Positions 21,697 to 29,502 of a stretch of DNA of 64,000 nucleotides are shown piece by piece. This DNA comes from Homoserinibacter gongjuensis (lineage in GTDB: Bacteria; Actinomycetota; Actinomycetes; Actinomycetales; Microbacteriaceae). How positions within the stretch are numbered: the first letter of the stretch is position 1; each line of letters starts with the position of its first letter. Under the pieces are notes generated by a model. It made no database searches, had not been told where the DNA came from, and saw only the letters and a list, made by a program, of their open reading frames with translations. The translations under genes were made by a program, and so were the position numbers. The stretch spans positions 1-64,000 of the forward strand of contig NZ_BSVA01000001.1 of assembly GCF_030161875.1 (NCBI RefSeq), in the 5' to 3' direction.

Positions 21697-21960
21697 ATGA
21701 TCCTCATCGACGAGGCGATCTGGCCGAACCACGGCACGGTGTGGGGGCACCTCGTCTCGGATGTCTCACTCGATGAGCTGCACGCCTTCGCGCGCCGCGC
21801 CGGAATGCCGGAGCGCGGCTTCGACCACGACCACTACGACTACCCGCTCGAGCGTCGCGAGCAGCTCATCGCGCTCGGTGCCGAGCCCGTGACCGGGCGC
21901 GAGCTGCTGCGGCGGCTACAGGCCTCGGGACTGCGCGTGCGTCAGCGCGACAAGCACTAA
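21697..21960 (+). CDS. DUF4031 domain protein
   Basis: Small protein of 87 residues starting MILIDEAIWPNHGTVWGHLV and containing RGFDHDHYDYPLERREQLIA, the hallmark of the DUF4031 family. The two His-rich stretches, WPNHG and DHDHYDYP, could bind a metal, but no activity is known to me. The ATG at 21697 has GGAGGG about 7 nt upstream and is preferred over the longer upstream reading. It ends just before a palindromic repeat that separates it from the converging rne gene. Confidence 0.85.
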   Translation: MILIDEAIWPNHGTVWGHLVSDVSLDELHAFARRAGMPERGFDHDHYDYPLERREQLIALGAEPVTGRELLRRLQASGLRVRQRDKH

Positions 21961-21971
21961 CGGCAGGTCGA

Positions 21972-22121
21972 GGTGGCTGAGGAGCGCCCGCGCAGCGGAC
22001 GCGTCTCGAAGCCGCCGTCGGTGACGCAGGTTTCGAGACGCGTCGCGCCTTCGGCGCGGCGCTCCTCAACCAGCTGAGTCGTCAGGCAGCGGCGGCGCGG
22101 CGCTCCTCAACCAGCTGAGCT
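21972..22121. repeat. Dispersed palindromic repeat, inverted pair plus partial third copy
   Basis: One unit (21972-22013) begins GGTGGCTGAGGAGCG and ends GCGTCTCGAAGCC. A second unit in the opposite orientation (22029-22079) begins GGTTTCGAGACGCGT and ends CTCCTCAACCAGCTGAGT. A partial third unit (22095-22121) repeats GCGGCGCTCCTCAACCAG. The inverted pair can fold into a long hairpin and lies between the converging DUF4031 and rne genes, where it may serve as a terminator. Related units are at 26339, 32915, 37451 and 38727. Confidence 0.9.
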
Positions 22122-22127
22122 CCCGCG

Positions 22128-24389
22128 TCAGCCCGCGTCGGGGGAACCCGCGGCCGAGGAGGCGCGGCGCGAGCGACGGCCGCGGCCCTGACCGGGCTTC
22201 TTCGGTTCGGGCAGGGCGTCCAGCACCGAGCCGAGCACCGCATCCGGATCGACCACGGGGCGCGCCTTCTCGACCCGAACGGGCTCGATCGGAATGTCGA
22301 GGATCTCCACGGGCGCCGCGGCGACCGCATCCGCGATCTGCTCGGGCGCGGCCTCCGACGGGGCGTCAGACGACACCTCCTGGTGAACCGTCTTCGCCGC
22401 GATCTTGGCGAGCGCATTGCGCACGTCGTCGGTGATCTCGTGCGTCGTGGTCTTCGGAGCGGATGCGGCCTGGTTGCCACCGCCGTTGCCGCCACCGCCA
22501 CCGCCGTTGCCCCCGCGCCCGCGACGTCCGCGCGATGAACTCTGCTGGGGCTCGGCCTGCTGGCCGCGGTGCTTGAACACCGGGTCGTGGTGCACGATGA
22601 GCCCGCGGCCCGCGCACACGTCGCACGTCTCGCTGAACGACTCGAGAAGCCCCAAGCCGAGCTTCTTACGCGTCATCTGCACGAGGCCGAGCGAGGTGAC
22701 CTCGGCCACCTGGTGCTTCGTGCGGTCGCGCGAGAGGCACTCGACGAGGCGGCGCAGCACGAGGTCGCGGTTGGACTCGAGCACCATGTCGATGAAGTCC
22801 ACGACGATGATGCCGCCGATGTCGCGCAGCCGCAGCTGGCGCACGATCTCTTCGGCCGCCTCGAGGTTGTTCTTGGTGACGGTCTCTTCGAGGTTGCCGC
22901 CCGAGCCGACGAACTTGCCGGTGTTGACGTCGACGACCGTCATCGCCTCGGTGCGGTCGATGATGAGCGAGCCGCCCGACGGCAGCCACACCTTGCGGTC
23001 GAGAGCCTTCTCGATCTGCTCGGTGATGCGGAACTTGTCGAAGCTGTCGACCTCGTCGGCGTAGATCTCGACGCGGTCGAGCAGGTCGGGCGCGACGGCC
23101 GTCAGGTACTTCTCGATCGTGGCGCGCGCGTCGTCGCCGGCGATCACGAGCTTCTGGAAGTCCTCGTTGAACACGTCGCGCACGATCTTGAGCAGCAGAT
23201 CGGGCTCCGAGTGCAGCAGCGCCGGGGCCTGCTGCGTCTCGACAGCGCGCTCGATCTCGGCCCACTGCGCGGTGAGCCGCTGCACGTCGAGCGTCAACTG
23301 CTCCTCGGTGGCGCCCTCGGCGGCGGTGCGCACGATGACGCCCGCGTCATCCGGCAGCACCTCCTTGAGGATCTTCTTGAGGCGCGCGCGCTCGGTGTCG
23401 GGGAGCTTGCGGCTGATGCCGTTCATCGAGCCGCCGGGCACGTACACGAGGTAGCGGCCGGGCAGGCTGATCTGGCTCGTCAGGCGGGCACCCTTGTGGC
23501 CCACCGGGTCCTTGGTGACCTGCACGAGCACGCGGTCGCCCGGCTTGAGCGCGAGCTCGATCTTGCGAGCCTGATTCTTTTCGCGGCCCGCCTCTTCGGC
23601 GGCAGCGGCGGCGGCCTCCCAGTCGACCTCGCCCGAGTAGAGCACCGCGTTGCGGCCGCGACCGATGTCGACGAAGGCCGCCTCCATGCTCGGCAGCACG
23701 TTCTGCACGCGCCCCAGGTAGACGTTGCCGATGAGGCTCGCGTCCTGCGCACGCGCGACGTAGTGCTCGACGAGCACGCCGTCTTCGAGAACGCCGATCT
23801 GGATGCGGCCGAACTTCGAGCGCACGATCATCTGCCGGTCGACGCTCTCGCGGCGGGCCAGGAACTCGGCCTCGGTGATGACCGGGCGGCGGCGACCGGC
23901 GTCCCGCCCGTCGCGGCGGCGCTGCTTCTTGGCCTCGAGGCGCGTGGAGCCCTTGACCTTCTGCGGCTCGGTGATGGGTTCCGGCTGCTTGCGCGGCTGG
24001 CGAACCTTGACGGTCGTGCCGGGCGCGTCGTCGCCGTCGCGCGGCGCCTCACCCGAACGGCGGCGGCTGCGGCGACGGGACGAGCCGCTGGACTCGGCCT
24101 CGTCGTCGTCGGGAAGCGCCGGCGTGCCCGACCCGGGTGGCGGCGGCGGGGGTGCCTGGAACAGCAGCGAGAAGGGCGAGGCGGGCGCGGATGCGATGCT
24201 CGCCTCGGCGGTCTCGCTCGCGGGCGGCTGGCCCGGCTCCGCTGAATCGGCCGCTGTCGCTTCGACCGATGCGGCTTCGTTCGCTGCGGCTTCGTTGGCC
24301 GCGGCTCCGTCGGATGACCCCGGTGTCTCGACTGATCCCGACGGAGTGTCGGCCGGATCGCTGGAAAGGTCCTGCTTCTTCTTCACCAT
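22128..24389 (-). CDS. rne: Ribonuclease E/G family endoribonuclease
   Basis: RNA-processing and decay endonuclease of 753 residues. The first ~185 residues are Ala/Pro/Ser-rich and basic (probable RNA- or protein-binding extension), then an S1 domain (GNVYLGRVQNVLPSMEAAFV near residue 220), the catalytic core with TVVDVNTGKFVG and GIIVVDFIDM carrying the metal-binding Asp residues, and the zinc-link motif CDVCAGRG near residue 610. The C-terminal ~130 residues are Gly/Asn/Arg-rich and disordered. Long disordered tails on both sides are typical of actinobacterial RNase E. The intergenic region upstream is long, as expected for an autoregulated gene. Confidence 0.95.
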   Translation of the reverse strand: MVKKKQDLSSDPADTPSGSVETPGSSDGAAANEAAANEAASVEATAADSAEPGQPPASETAEASIASAPASPFSLLFQAPPPPPPGSGTPALPDDDEAESSGSSRRRSRRRSGEAPRDGDDAPGTTVKVRQPRKQPEPITEPQKVKGSTRLEAKKQRRRDGRDAGRRRPVITEAEFLARRESVDRQMIVRSKFGRIQIGVLEDGVLVEHYVARAQDASLIGNVYLGRVQNVLPSMEAAFVDIGRGRNAVLYSGEVDWEAAAAAAEEAGREKNQARKIELALKPGDRVLVQVTKDPVGHKGARLTSQISLPGRYLVYVPGGSMNGISRKLPDTERARLKKILKEVLPDDAGVIVRTAAEGATEEQLTLDVQRLTAQWAEIERAVETQQAPALLHSEPDLLLKIVRDVFNEDFQKLVIAGDDARATIEKYLTAVAPDLLDRVEIYADEVDSFDKFRITEQIEKALDRKVWLPSGGSLIIDRTEAMTVVDVNTGKFVGSGGNLEETVTKNNLEAAEEIVRQLRLRDIGGIIVVDFIDMVLESNRDLVLRRLVECLSRDRTKHQVAEVTSLGLVQMTRKKLGLGLLESFSETCDVCAGRGLIVHHDPVFKHRGQQAEPQQSSSRGRRGRGGNGGGGGGNGGGNQAASAPKTTTHEITDDVRNALAKIAAKTVHQEVSSDAPSEAAPEQIADAVAAAPVEILDIPIEPVRVEKARPVVDPDAVLGSVLDALPEPKKPGQGRGRRSRRASSAAGSPDAG

Positions 24390-24727
24390 CGCTGGTGTGC
24401 TCCTTGGCGGGGCGGCCGCGCCGGCCTCCGGGTACTCTCGTGCGATCCCGCGGAGCGGGACGCCAATCCTTCATCTGGGTTCGCGGTCTCACCTCGCTCT
24501 GCGGCGGTGATCCGCTCGCGCCCTCTCACGGCGCCCGTGCCCTCTCACGGCACGGAACGGAACTGGCTATCCGTCTGGGTGCGGTCCCGACGCGGCGGGA
24601 GCATCCACTGGCCCGGTATGCCCGGTCAAGCTTTTGTCGTATCGCCCATCGGGGGCGACTGCCTCGATTATCGCATGAGATACCGTTTGCGGCATTTCCT
24701 CATCCGCGGCGTGGCAAGATCGAGCCC
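24390..24727. promoter_or_regulatory. Divergent intergenic region between rne and the VKOR gene
   Basis: No gene is seen in these 338 bp. The region is suited to an rne leader: on the minus strand GATAAT preceded by TGC (about 24667-24675) looks like an extended -10, which would give an untranslated leader of roughly 270 nt. A short tandem duplication GCCCTCTCACGGC occurs twice near 24530-24551. On the plus strand CAAGAT (24715-24720) ends 7 nt before the VKOR start, so that gene may be leaderless. Confidence 0.45.
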
Positions 24728-25393
24728 ATGACCGAGGTCGCCGACGACACCGCCACCGAGCTCGAACCCGGCGACGAGTTCGACGAAACCGCTGACGCAC
24801 CGGCACGCACCGCATCCCGCCCGTGGGTCTTCGGCATCTGGCTCATCGTCGCGGGCATCCTCGGTGAGATCGCGGCGTTCGCGCTCACGATGGAGAAGTT
24901 CCACGTGCTGCAGAACCCGGATGCCGTGCTCAGTTGCGACTTCAGCGTGTTCGTGCAGTGCGGCAAGAACCTCGACTCGTGGCAGGGAGCCGTGTTCGGC
25001 TTCCCGAACCCGATCATCGGCCTCATCGGCTGGATGGCGCCCATCATCGTGGGCGTCTCGGTGCTCGCGGGTGCGCGCTTCCCGCGCTGGTATTGGGCGG
25101 TCTTCAACGTCGGCGTCGCCGGTGCCATGGTGTTCGTGCTGTGGCTCGCGAGCCAGTCGATCTTCGACCCCTTCATCCGCACGCTGTGCCCCTACTGCGT
25201 GCTGACCTGGGCCGTCACCTACCCCGTCTTCTTCGCCGTCACCTTCCGCAACATGGCCGAAGGCGTCTTCGGGGCGGGGGCGCGCGCCGGCCGCGCACTG
25301 CTGCCGTGGGTCGCCCCCATCAGCATCGTGCTGCTGCTCATCGTGTTCGGCATCGCGCAGAGCCAGTTCCCGGTGATCCAGAGCCTGTTCTGA
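24728..25393 (+). CDS. Vitamin K epoxide reductase family protein (disulfide-forming)
   Basis: Integral membrane oxidoreductase of 221 residues that would reoxidise a DsbA-like partner and pass electrons to menaquinone. All key residues are present with exact VKOR spacing: loop cysteines C70 and C78, S84, and the active pair C154-P-Y-C157. Four to five helices are visible after a hydrophilic, acidic N-terminal tail of 32 residues. The next gene encodes a membrane-anchored thioredoxin-fold protein, which completes the disulfide relay; both should act on the outer face of the membrane. Confidence 0.93.
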   Translation: MTEVADDTATELEPGDEFDETADAPARTASRPWVFGIWLIVAGILGEIAAFALTMEKFHVLQNPDAVLSCDFSVFVQCGKNLDSWQGAVFGFPNPIIGLIGWMAPIIVGVSVLAGARFPRWYWAVFNVGVAGAMVFVLWLASQSIFDPFIRTLCPYCVLTWAVTYPVFFAVTFRNMAEGVFGAGARAGRALLPWVAPISIVLLLIVFGIAQSQFPVIQSLF

Positions 25394-25457
25394 AACCCCT
25401 CTAGACTGACTCCGAGCTTTTCAGCATCCTCTTATCCCGACCCGTCAGGATCCACCC

Positions 25458-26321
25458 GTGACCAATGCGCCCCGGCCCACCAAGAACCAGCGCCGTGAGG
25501 AGGCCCGCGAGGCCGCCCGCGTCGCCCGTGAGAAGGCCCTGAAGCGTCAGAAGCTGCTCAAGTGGCTCATCCCGACCATCGCATCCGTCGCGATCCTCGC
25601 GATCGTCGGTGGCGTGGTGTGGGCCGTCGTCGCGTTCCAGCCGCCGCCCAAGAAGGAGGCCGGCCCCGCGAACATGATCAGCGACGGCATCGTCTTCGAA
25701 GCGGATGGCGACGGCGGCGTGCAGTACGTGCCGACCGCCGCGATCAAGAAGGGCGGCGACCCGGTCCCGACCGAGCAGCGCGAGGGCCTGCTGAACATCG
25801 TCACCTACGTCGACTTCTCCTGCCCCGCCTGCAAGCAGTTCGAGGAGGCGTACTCGGCTTCGATCCAGTCGATGGTCGCGCAGGGCGCCGCCACGCTCGA
25901 GGTGAAGCCCATCGCGATCCTCGACTACCGCGGGTACACGACCGATTACTCGACGCGCTCCAACAACGTCGGCGCGTGCGTCGCCAACTACGCGCCCGAG
26001 AGCTTCCTCGACGTCATGGCGGCCATGTACGCCCAGCAGCCGTCGGAAGGCGGCCCGGGTCTCGGCAACAACGCCCTCGTCGACGTGGTGAAGAGCGCGG
26101 GGCTCGACAACGACGATGTGAACGAGTGCATCACGGGCGAGAGCTTCCAGCCCTGGGTGAGCGCGGCCACCGCTCGCTCCTCGCAGGCCGGCGTTCGCAG
26201 CACACCGACGATCATCATCAACGGCACCCCGTGGGACCGCAACGCCTTCGGCAACTTCGAGGACTTCGTGAACGCCGAGCTCGCGAAGCTGCCGGTCGGC
26301 GACAGCGCGCAGAGCGAGTAG
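25458..26321 (+). CDS. DsbA-like membrane-anchored thiol oxidoreductase
   Basis: Protein of 287 residues with a basic cytoplasmic N terminus, one helix at residues ~36-60, and an extracytoplasmic thioredoxin fold. The active site is C122-P-A-C125 in VDFSCPACKQFEEAY, and the cis-Pro loop is RSTPTIIINGTPW. This is the usual partner of actinobacterial VKOR, introducing disulfides into secreted proteins. It starts at GTG 25458, 64 bp after the VKOR gene, with TAGACT at about 25402 as a possible extra promoter. It ends before an inverted pair of palindromic repeats. Confidence 0.92.
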   Translation: MTNAPRPTKNQRREEAREAARVAREKALKRQKLLKWLIPTIASVAILAIVGGVVWAVVAFQPPPKKEAGPANMISDGIVFEADGDGGVQYVPTAAIKKGGDPVPTEQREGLLNIVTYVDFSCPACKQFEEAYSASIQSMVAQGAATLEVKPIAILDYRGYTTDYSTRSNNVGACVANYAPESFLDVMAAMYAQQPSEGGPGLGNNALVDVVKSAGLDNDDVNECITGESFQPWVSAATARSSQAGVRSTPTIIINGTPWDRNAFGNFEDFVNAELAKLPVGDSAQSE

Positions 26322-26338
26322 TCGCCCGCGGCTGACGC

Positions 26339-26442
26339 GGGTTTCGAGACGCGTCGGGCCTCCGGCCCGGCGCTCCTCAACCAGCTGAGTTGGCCGGGCT
26401 CAGGTGGCTGAGGAGCGCCGCGCAGCGACGCGTCTCGAAGAC
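26339..26442. repeat. Dispersed palindromic repeat, inverted pair between converging genes
   Basis: Two units face each other: GGGTTTCGAGACGCGTCGGG to CTCCTCAACCAGCTGAGT (26339-26390) and AGGTGGCTGAGGAGCGCC to CGCGTCTCGAAGAC (26402-26442). They lie between the stops of the DsbA-like gene and the phosphatase gene. The outer arms are complementary, so RNA from either side would form a strong hairpin. Confidence 0.92.
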
Positions 26443-26461
26443 TCCTCCGTCGTGGCGGCCG

Positions 26462-27265
26462 CTACTCGAGGAGCCGCTCGCGGAGGTGATCCTGCTCGGC
26501 GTGCGAGATGCCGAGCGCGACCGTGAAGTACTGCTCGATCGTGCCGTACTCGGCGCGCATGGTGGCGAACGAGGTGTCGAGGTAGCTGCGGTCGACGCCG
26601 AGCACGGGCACGAGCAGCTCGCGCGGGGCCCCGTGCGCCTCGAAGCGCCGGAAGAGCGGCTCGAGCGCCGGCAGCAGTTGCTCGTTCGTGAGCAGGTACT
26701 CGCGGTAGACGTCGTCCTCCGACACCCCGAGCAGCGTCAACAGCGCCGCGGTCGCCCAGCCCGTGCGGTCCTTGCCCGTCGTGCAGTGGTAGAGCACCGG
26801 CAGGTCGTCGTCGTGAAGCAGCAGGCGGTAGAAGGTCGCCAGTCCCCGACGCGCGCTCGGCAGCGAGATGAACTCGCGGTAGGCCGCGCGCATCGCGTCG
26901 TCGCCACGACCGCTTTCGAGGAAGGCGAGCGCCTTCGCCGGCTCCCGGAAGAACGCCGCCATCTGCGCGGGAACCGCGATCTCGGAGTCGGCGAGCACAT
27001 CCTCGAGCAGGCGACGCACGCCCTCGAGCACGCGATCGGGCTGGCTCTCGCGTTCGAGCGAGGTGCGGAAGTCGACGACGCTGCGGATGCCGAGCGCGAC
27101 GACGGCATCCGCATCCGCTTCATCCAGCCGATCGAGCGCCGTCGAGCGGAACAGCACCCCGGTGCGCACGCGGCGCCCGTCGGTGGTCGGCCAGCCGCCC
27201 GCGTCGCGCAGGTTCGGCAGGGTCGCGAGAACGATGGCCTCGCCCGGCCCCGACAGCTCGGGCAT
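26462..27265 (-). CDS. Tyrosine/serine protein phosphatase (PtpB-like)
   Basis: Protein of 267 residues with the cysteine-phosphatase P-loop HCTTGKDRTG: nucleophile C161 and phosphate-binding R167, where the Lys after Gly is typical of the PtpB/LipA lipid- or tyrosine-phosphatase group. The N terminus NLRDAGGWPTTDGRRVRTG followed by LFRST is also characteristic. The substrate is unknown; relatives act on phosphotyrosine, phosphoserine or phosphoinositides. The start overlaps the ndk stop by one base (TGATG), placing it at the end of the ileS-folC-ndk transcript. Confidence 0.9.
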   Translation of the reverse strand: MPELSGPGEAIVLATLPNLRDAGGWPTTDGRRVRTGVLFRSTALDRLDEADADAVVALGIRSVVDFRTSLERESQPDRVLEGVRRLLEDVLADSEIAVPAQMAAFFREPAKALAFLESGRGDDAMRAAYREFISLPSARRGLATFYRLLLHDDDLPVLYHCTTGKDRTGWATAALLTLLGVSEDDVYREYLLTNEQLLPALEPLFRRFEAHGAPRELLVPVLGVDRSYLDTSFATMRAEYGTIEQYFTVALGISHAEQDHLRERLLE

Positions 27266-27690
27266 CAGCCGCGCGGGAACCAGAGGCCGAGCTCGCGAGC
27301 CGCCGACTCGGGCGAGTCGGAGCCGTGCACGAGGTTCTGCTGCACCTTGAGACCCCAGTCGCGCCCCAGGTCGCCGCGGATGGTGCCGGGCGCCGCGCTT
27401 GTCGGATCGGTCGTGCCGGCGAGGGCGCGGAAGCCCTCGATGACCCGGTTGCCCGCGACGCGCATCGCCACGACGGGCCCCGACTGCATGAACTCGACGA
27501 GCGGCTCATAGAACGGCTTGCCCTCGTGCTCCTCGTAGTGCGCGGCGAGCAGCTCGCGGTCGGCCTGCAGCAGGCGGATGTCGACGAGCTGGTAGCCCTT
27601 CGCCTCGATGCGGCGCAGGATCTCGCCCGTGAGGCCGCGGGCGACACCATCCGGCTTCACGATCACGAGGGTCTCTTCGATGTCGGTCAC
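27265..27690 (-). CDS. ndk: Nucleoside-diphosphate kinase
   Basis: Equalises nucleoside triphosphate pools by gamma-phosphate transfer through a phosphohistidine. The 141-residue protein has the active-site segment NLVHGSDSPESAARELGLWF, where His is the phosphorylated residue, and the N-terminal VIVKPDGVARGL. Length and motifs are canonical. The gene overlaps DUF4233 upstream (ATGA) and the phosphatase downstream. Linkage with folC and ileS/valS is common in Actinobacteria. Confidence 0.97.
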   Translation of the reverse strand: MTDIEETLVIVKPDGVARGLTGEILRRIEAKGYQLVDIRLLQADRELLAAHYEEHEGKPFYEPLVEFMQSGPVVAMRVAGNRVIEGFRALAGTTDPTSAAPGTIRGDLGRDWGLKVQQNLVHGSDSPESAARELGLWFPRG

Positions 27691-28118
27691 GGGGTGTCTC
27701 CTTCTGGCGAGGTTGCGGGTGAGGGGGTTCCGGATGCCTGAGCGGCCAGCCAGGCCGCCTTCTGGCGGTCGATCTGGCGGCCGCGCACGAAGCAGTACAC
27801 CCAGAGGGCGAGGAAGGCGGCGCCGACCAGGAACATCATCGGCTCGAGCAGGCCGGTCGCGATGATCGCGAGCTGCAGCACCGCGCCGAACCAGACGCCC
27901 CAGGTGTAGCGCTGGAGGGCCGCCGCGATCACGAGCACGACGATGAACATCGCGCCGTAGACGAGCGCGAGCCAGTCGGGATCGAGGCGGTCAAGGCCGA
28001 ACACCACGAGCGACGCGAAGAACATCATGGCCGCTTCGAGACCGAGGGTGATCGAGAGGAGCGTCTCGGTGAGACTGCGCTCGCGCCGCACGCGGCCGGG
28101 TCGTCGGGCGTCGGTCAT
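27687..28118 (-). CDS. DUF4233 membrane protein
   Basis: Protein of 143 residues with a basic N terminus (TDARRPGRVRRERSL) and four membrane helices, matching the DUF4233 family that is commonly found between folC and ndk in Actinobacteria. ATG 28118 is chosen because it overlaps the corrected folC stop as ATGA; the ATG at 28127 is possible. Function unknown. Conserved linkage suggests only co-expression. Confidence 0.85.
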   Translation of the reverse strand: MTDARRPGRVRRERSLTETLLSITLGLEAAMMFFASLVVFGLDRLDPDWLALVYGAMFIVVLVIAAALQRYTWGVWFGAVLQLAIIATGLLEPMMFLVGAAFLALWVYCFVRGRQIDRQKAAWLAAQASGTPSPATSPEGDTP

Positions 28119-29502
28119 GGCTTCCACCCCTCGGCGGCGGCGAGCGTGAGCGCCTCCCCACGAGCGTGATCGAACCCGTCACGACGACCGCGCGGCGCGG
28201 CGACTCGGCTGCCCAGGCGCGTGCGGCGTCCATGGCATCCGCGAACTCCTCGTGCACGAGCACGGCGTCGGGCTCGACGTCGTCGCGCACGAGCTCGGCG
28301 AGTTCCTCGGCCGGGATCGCGCGCTCCGAGCTCGACCGGGTTACGTCGACACGGGCGGCCACCGAGGCGAGTTCGCGCACGATGCCGTGGGCGTCCTTGT
28401 CGGCGAGCACGCCGAGCACGATCACGTACTCGTCGAAGTCGAAGTACTCGCGCAGCGCGGCCGCGAGTGCGGCTGCTCCGTGCGGATTGTGGGCGGCGTC
28501 GACGAGCACCGTCGGCTCGATGCCCACGAGCTGCAGGCGACCGGGGGACGTGACCTGCCCGAGTCCCTCGGCCACGACATCCTGATCGAGCGCCACCGTG
28601 CCGTCGCCCAGGAACGACTCCACAGCGGCGATCGCGACGGCGGCGTTCTGCGCCTGGTGGTCGCCGTAGAGCGGCAGGAAGACGTCGCGGTAGCGCCCCA
28701 CCCGCCCGCGGATGTCGACGAGCTGCCCGCCGACGGCGACGGTCGTCGATTCGAGGGCGAAGTCGACGCGCTCGATCGCGAGGCTCGCCTCGTCCATGCG
28801 GGCGGCCTCGCGCAGTTCGTCGAGCGCCTCGATCGGCTGGATCGCCGTGACGACCGACGCCGAGGGCTTGATGATGCCGGCCTTGGTGCGCGCGATCTCG
28901 GTGATCGTCGACCCGAGTCGTTGCGTGTGATCGAGCGCGATGGGCGTGAACACGGCCACCTGCCCGTCGGCGACGTTCGTGGAATCCCACTCGCCGCCCA
29001 TGCCCACCTCGAGCACGATGACGTCGACGGGTGCGTCGGCGAAGCACGCGAAGGCGAGCACGGTGAGGGCCTCGAAGAAGGTGAGGGTCTCCTCGCCGTC
29101 GGCGGCGAGCTCGGCGTCGACGATGAGCAGGAACGGACGGATGTCGTCCCAGTTGCGCGCGAACGCCTCGTCGCTGATCGGCTCGCCGTCGATCATGATG
29201 CGCTCCGTCACGCGCTCGAGGTGCGGGCTCGTGAGCAGTCCCGTGCGCAGCCCGGTGGCACGCAGGAGCGACTCGATCATGCGGCTCGTGGAGGTCTTGC
29301 CGTTGGTGCCCGTGATGTGCACGACGGGCGCGGCCCGGTGCACATCGCCCAGCAGCTCGACGGCGCGTCGGGTCGGCTCGAGGCGCGGCTGCGGTGCCGA
29401 CTCCCCCACGCGCCCGAGCAGCTCCTCGTAGGCGGCATCGGCCGCGCGACGGAACTCCGCCGCCTCGGCCTCCTCGTAGGGGTCCGGCTCGTCGGCACTC
29501 AT
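28115..29502 (-). CDS. folC: Bifunctional folylpolyglutamate/dihydrofolate synthase
   Basis: Mur-ligase-family enzyme that adds glutamate to folates. The corrected length is 462 residues. The ATP-binding loop is VHITGTNGKTSTSRM near residue 65, followed by VLEVGMGGEWDSTN and VLVDAAHNPHGAAAL, all diagnostic. The 3' end is shifted by one base at the run 28156-28159 (C on the plus strand): SITLVG continues as EALTLAAAEGWKP to TGA at 28115, which restores the ATGA overlap with DUF4233. The ATG at 29502 overlaps the corrected ileS stop. Confidence 0.94.
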
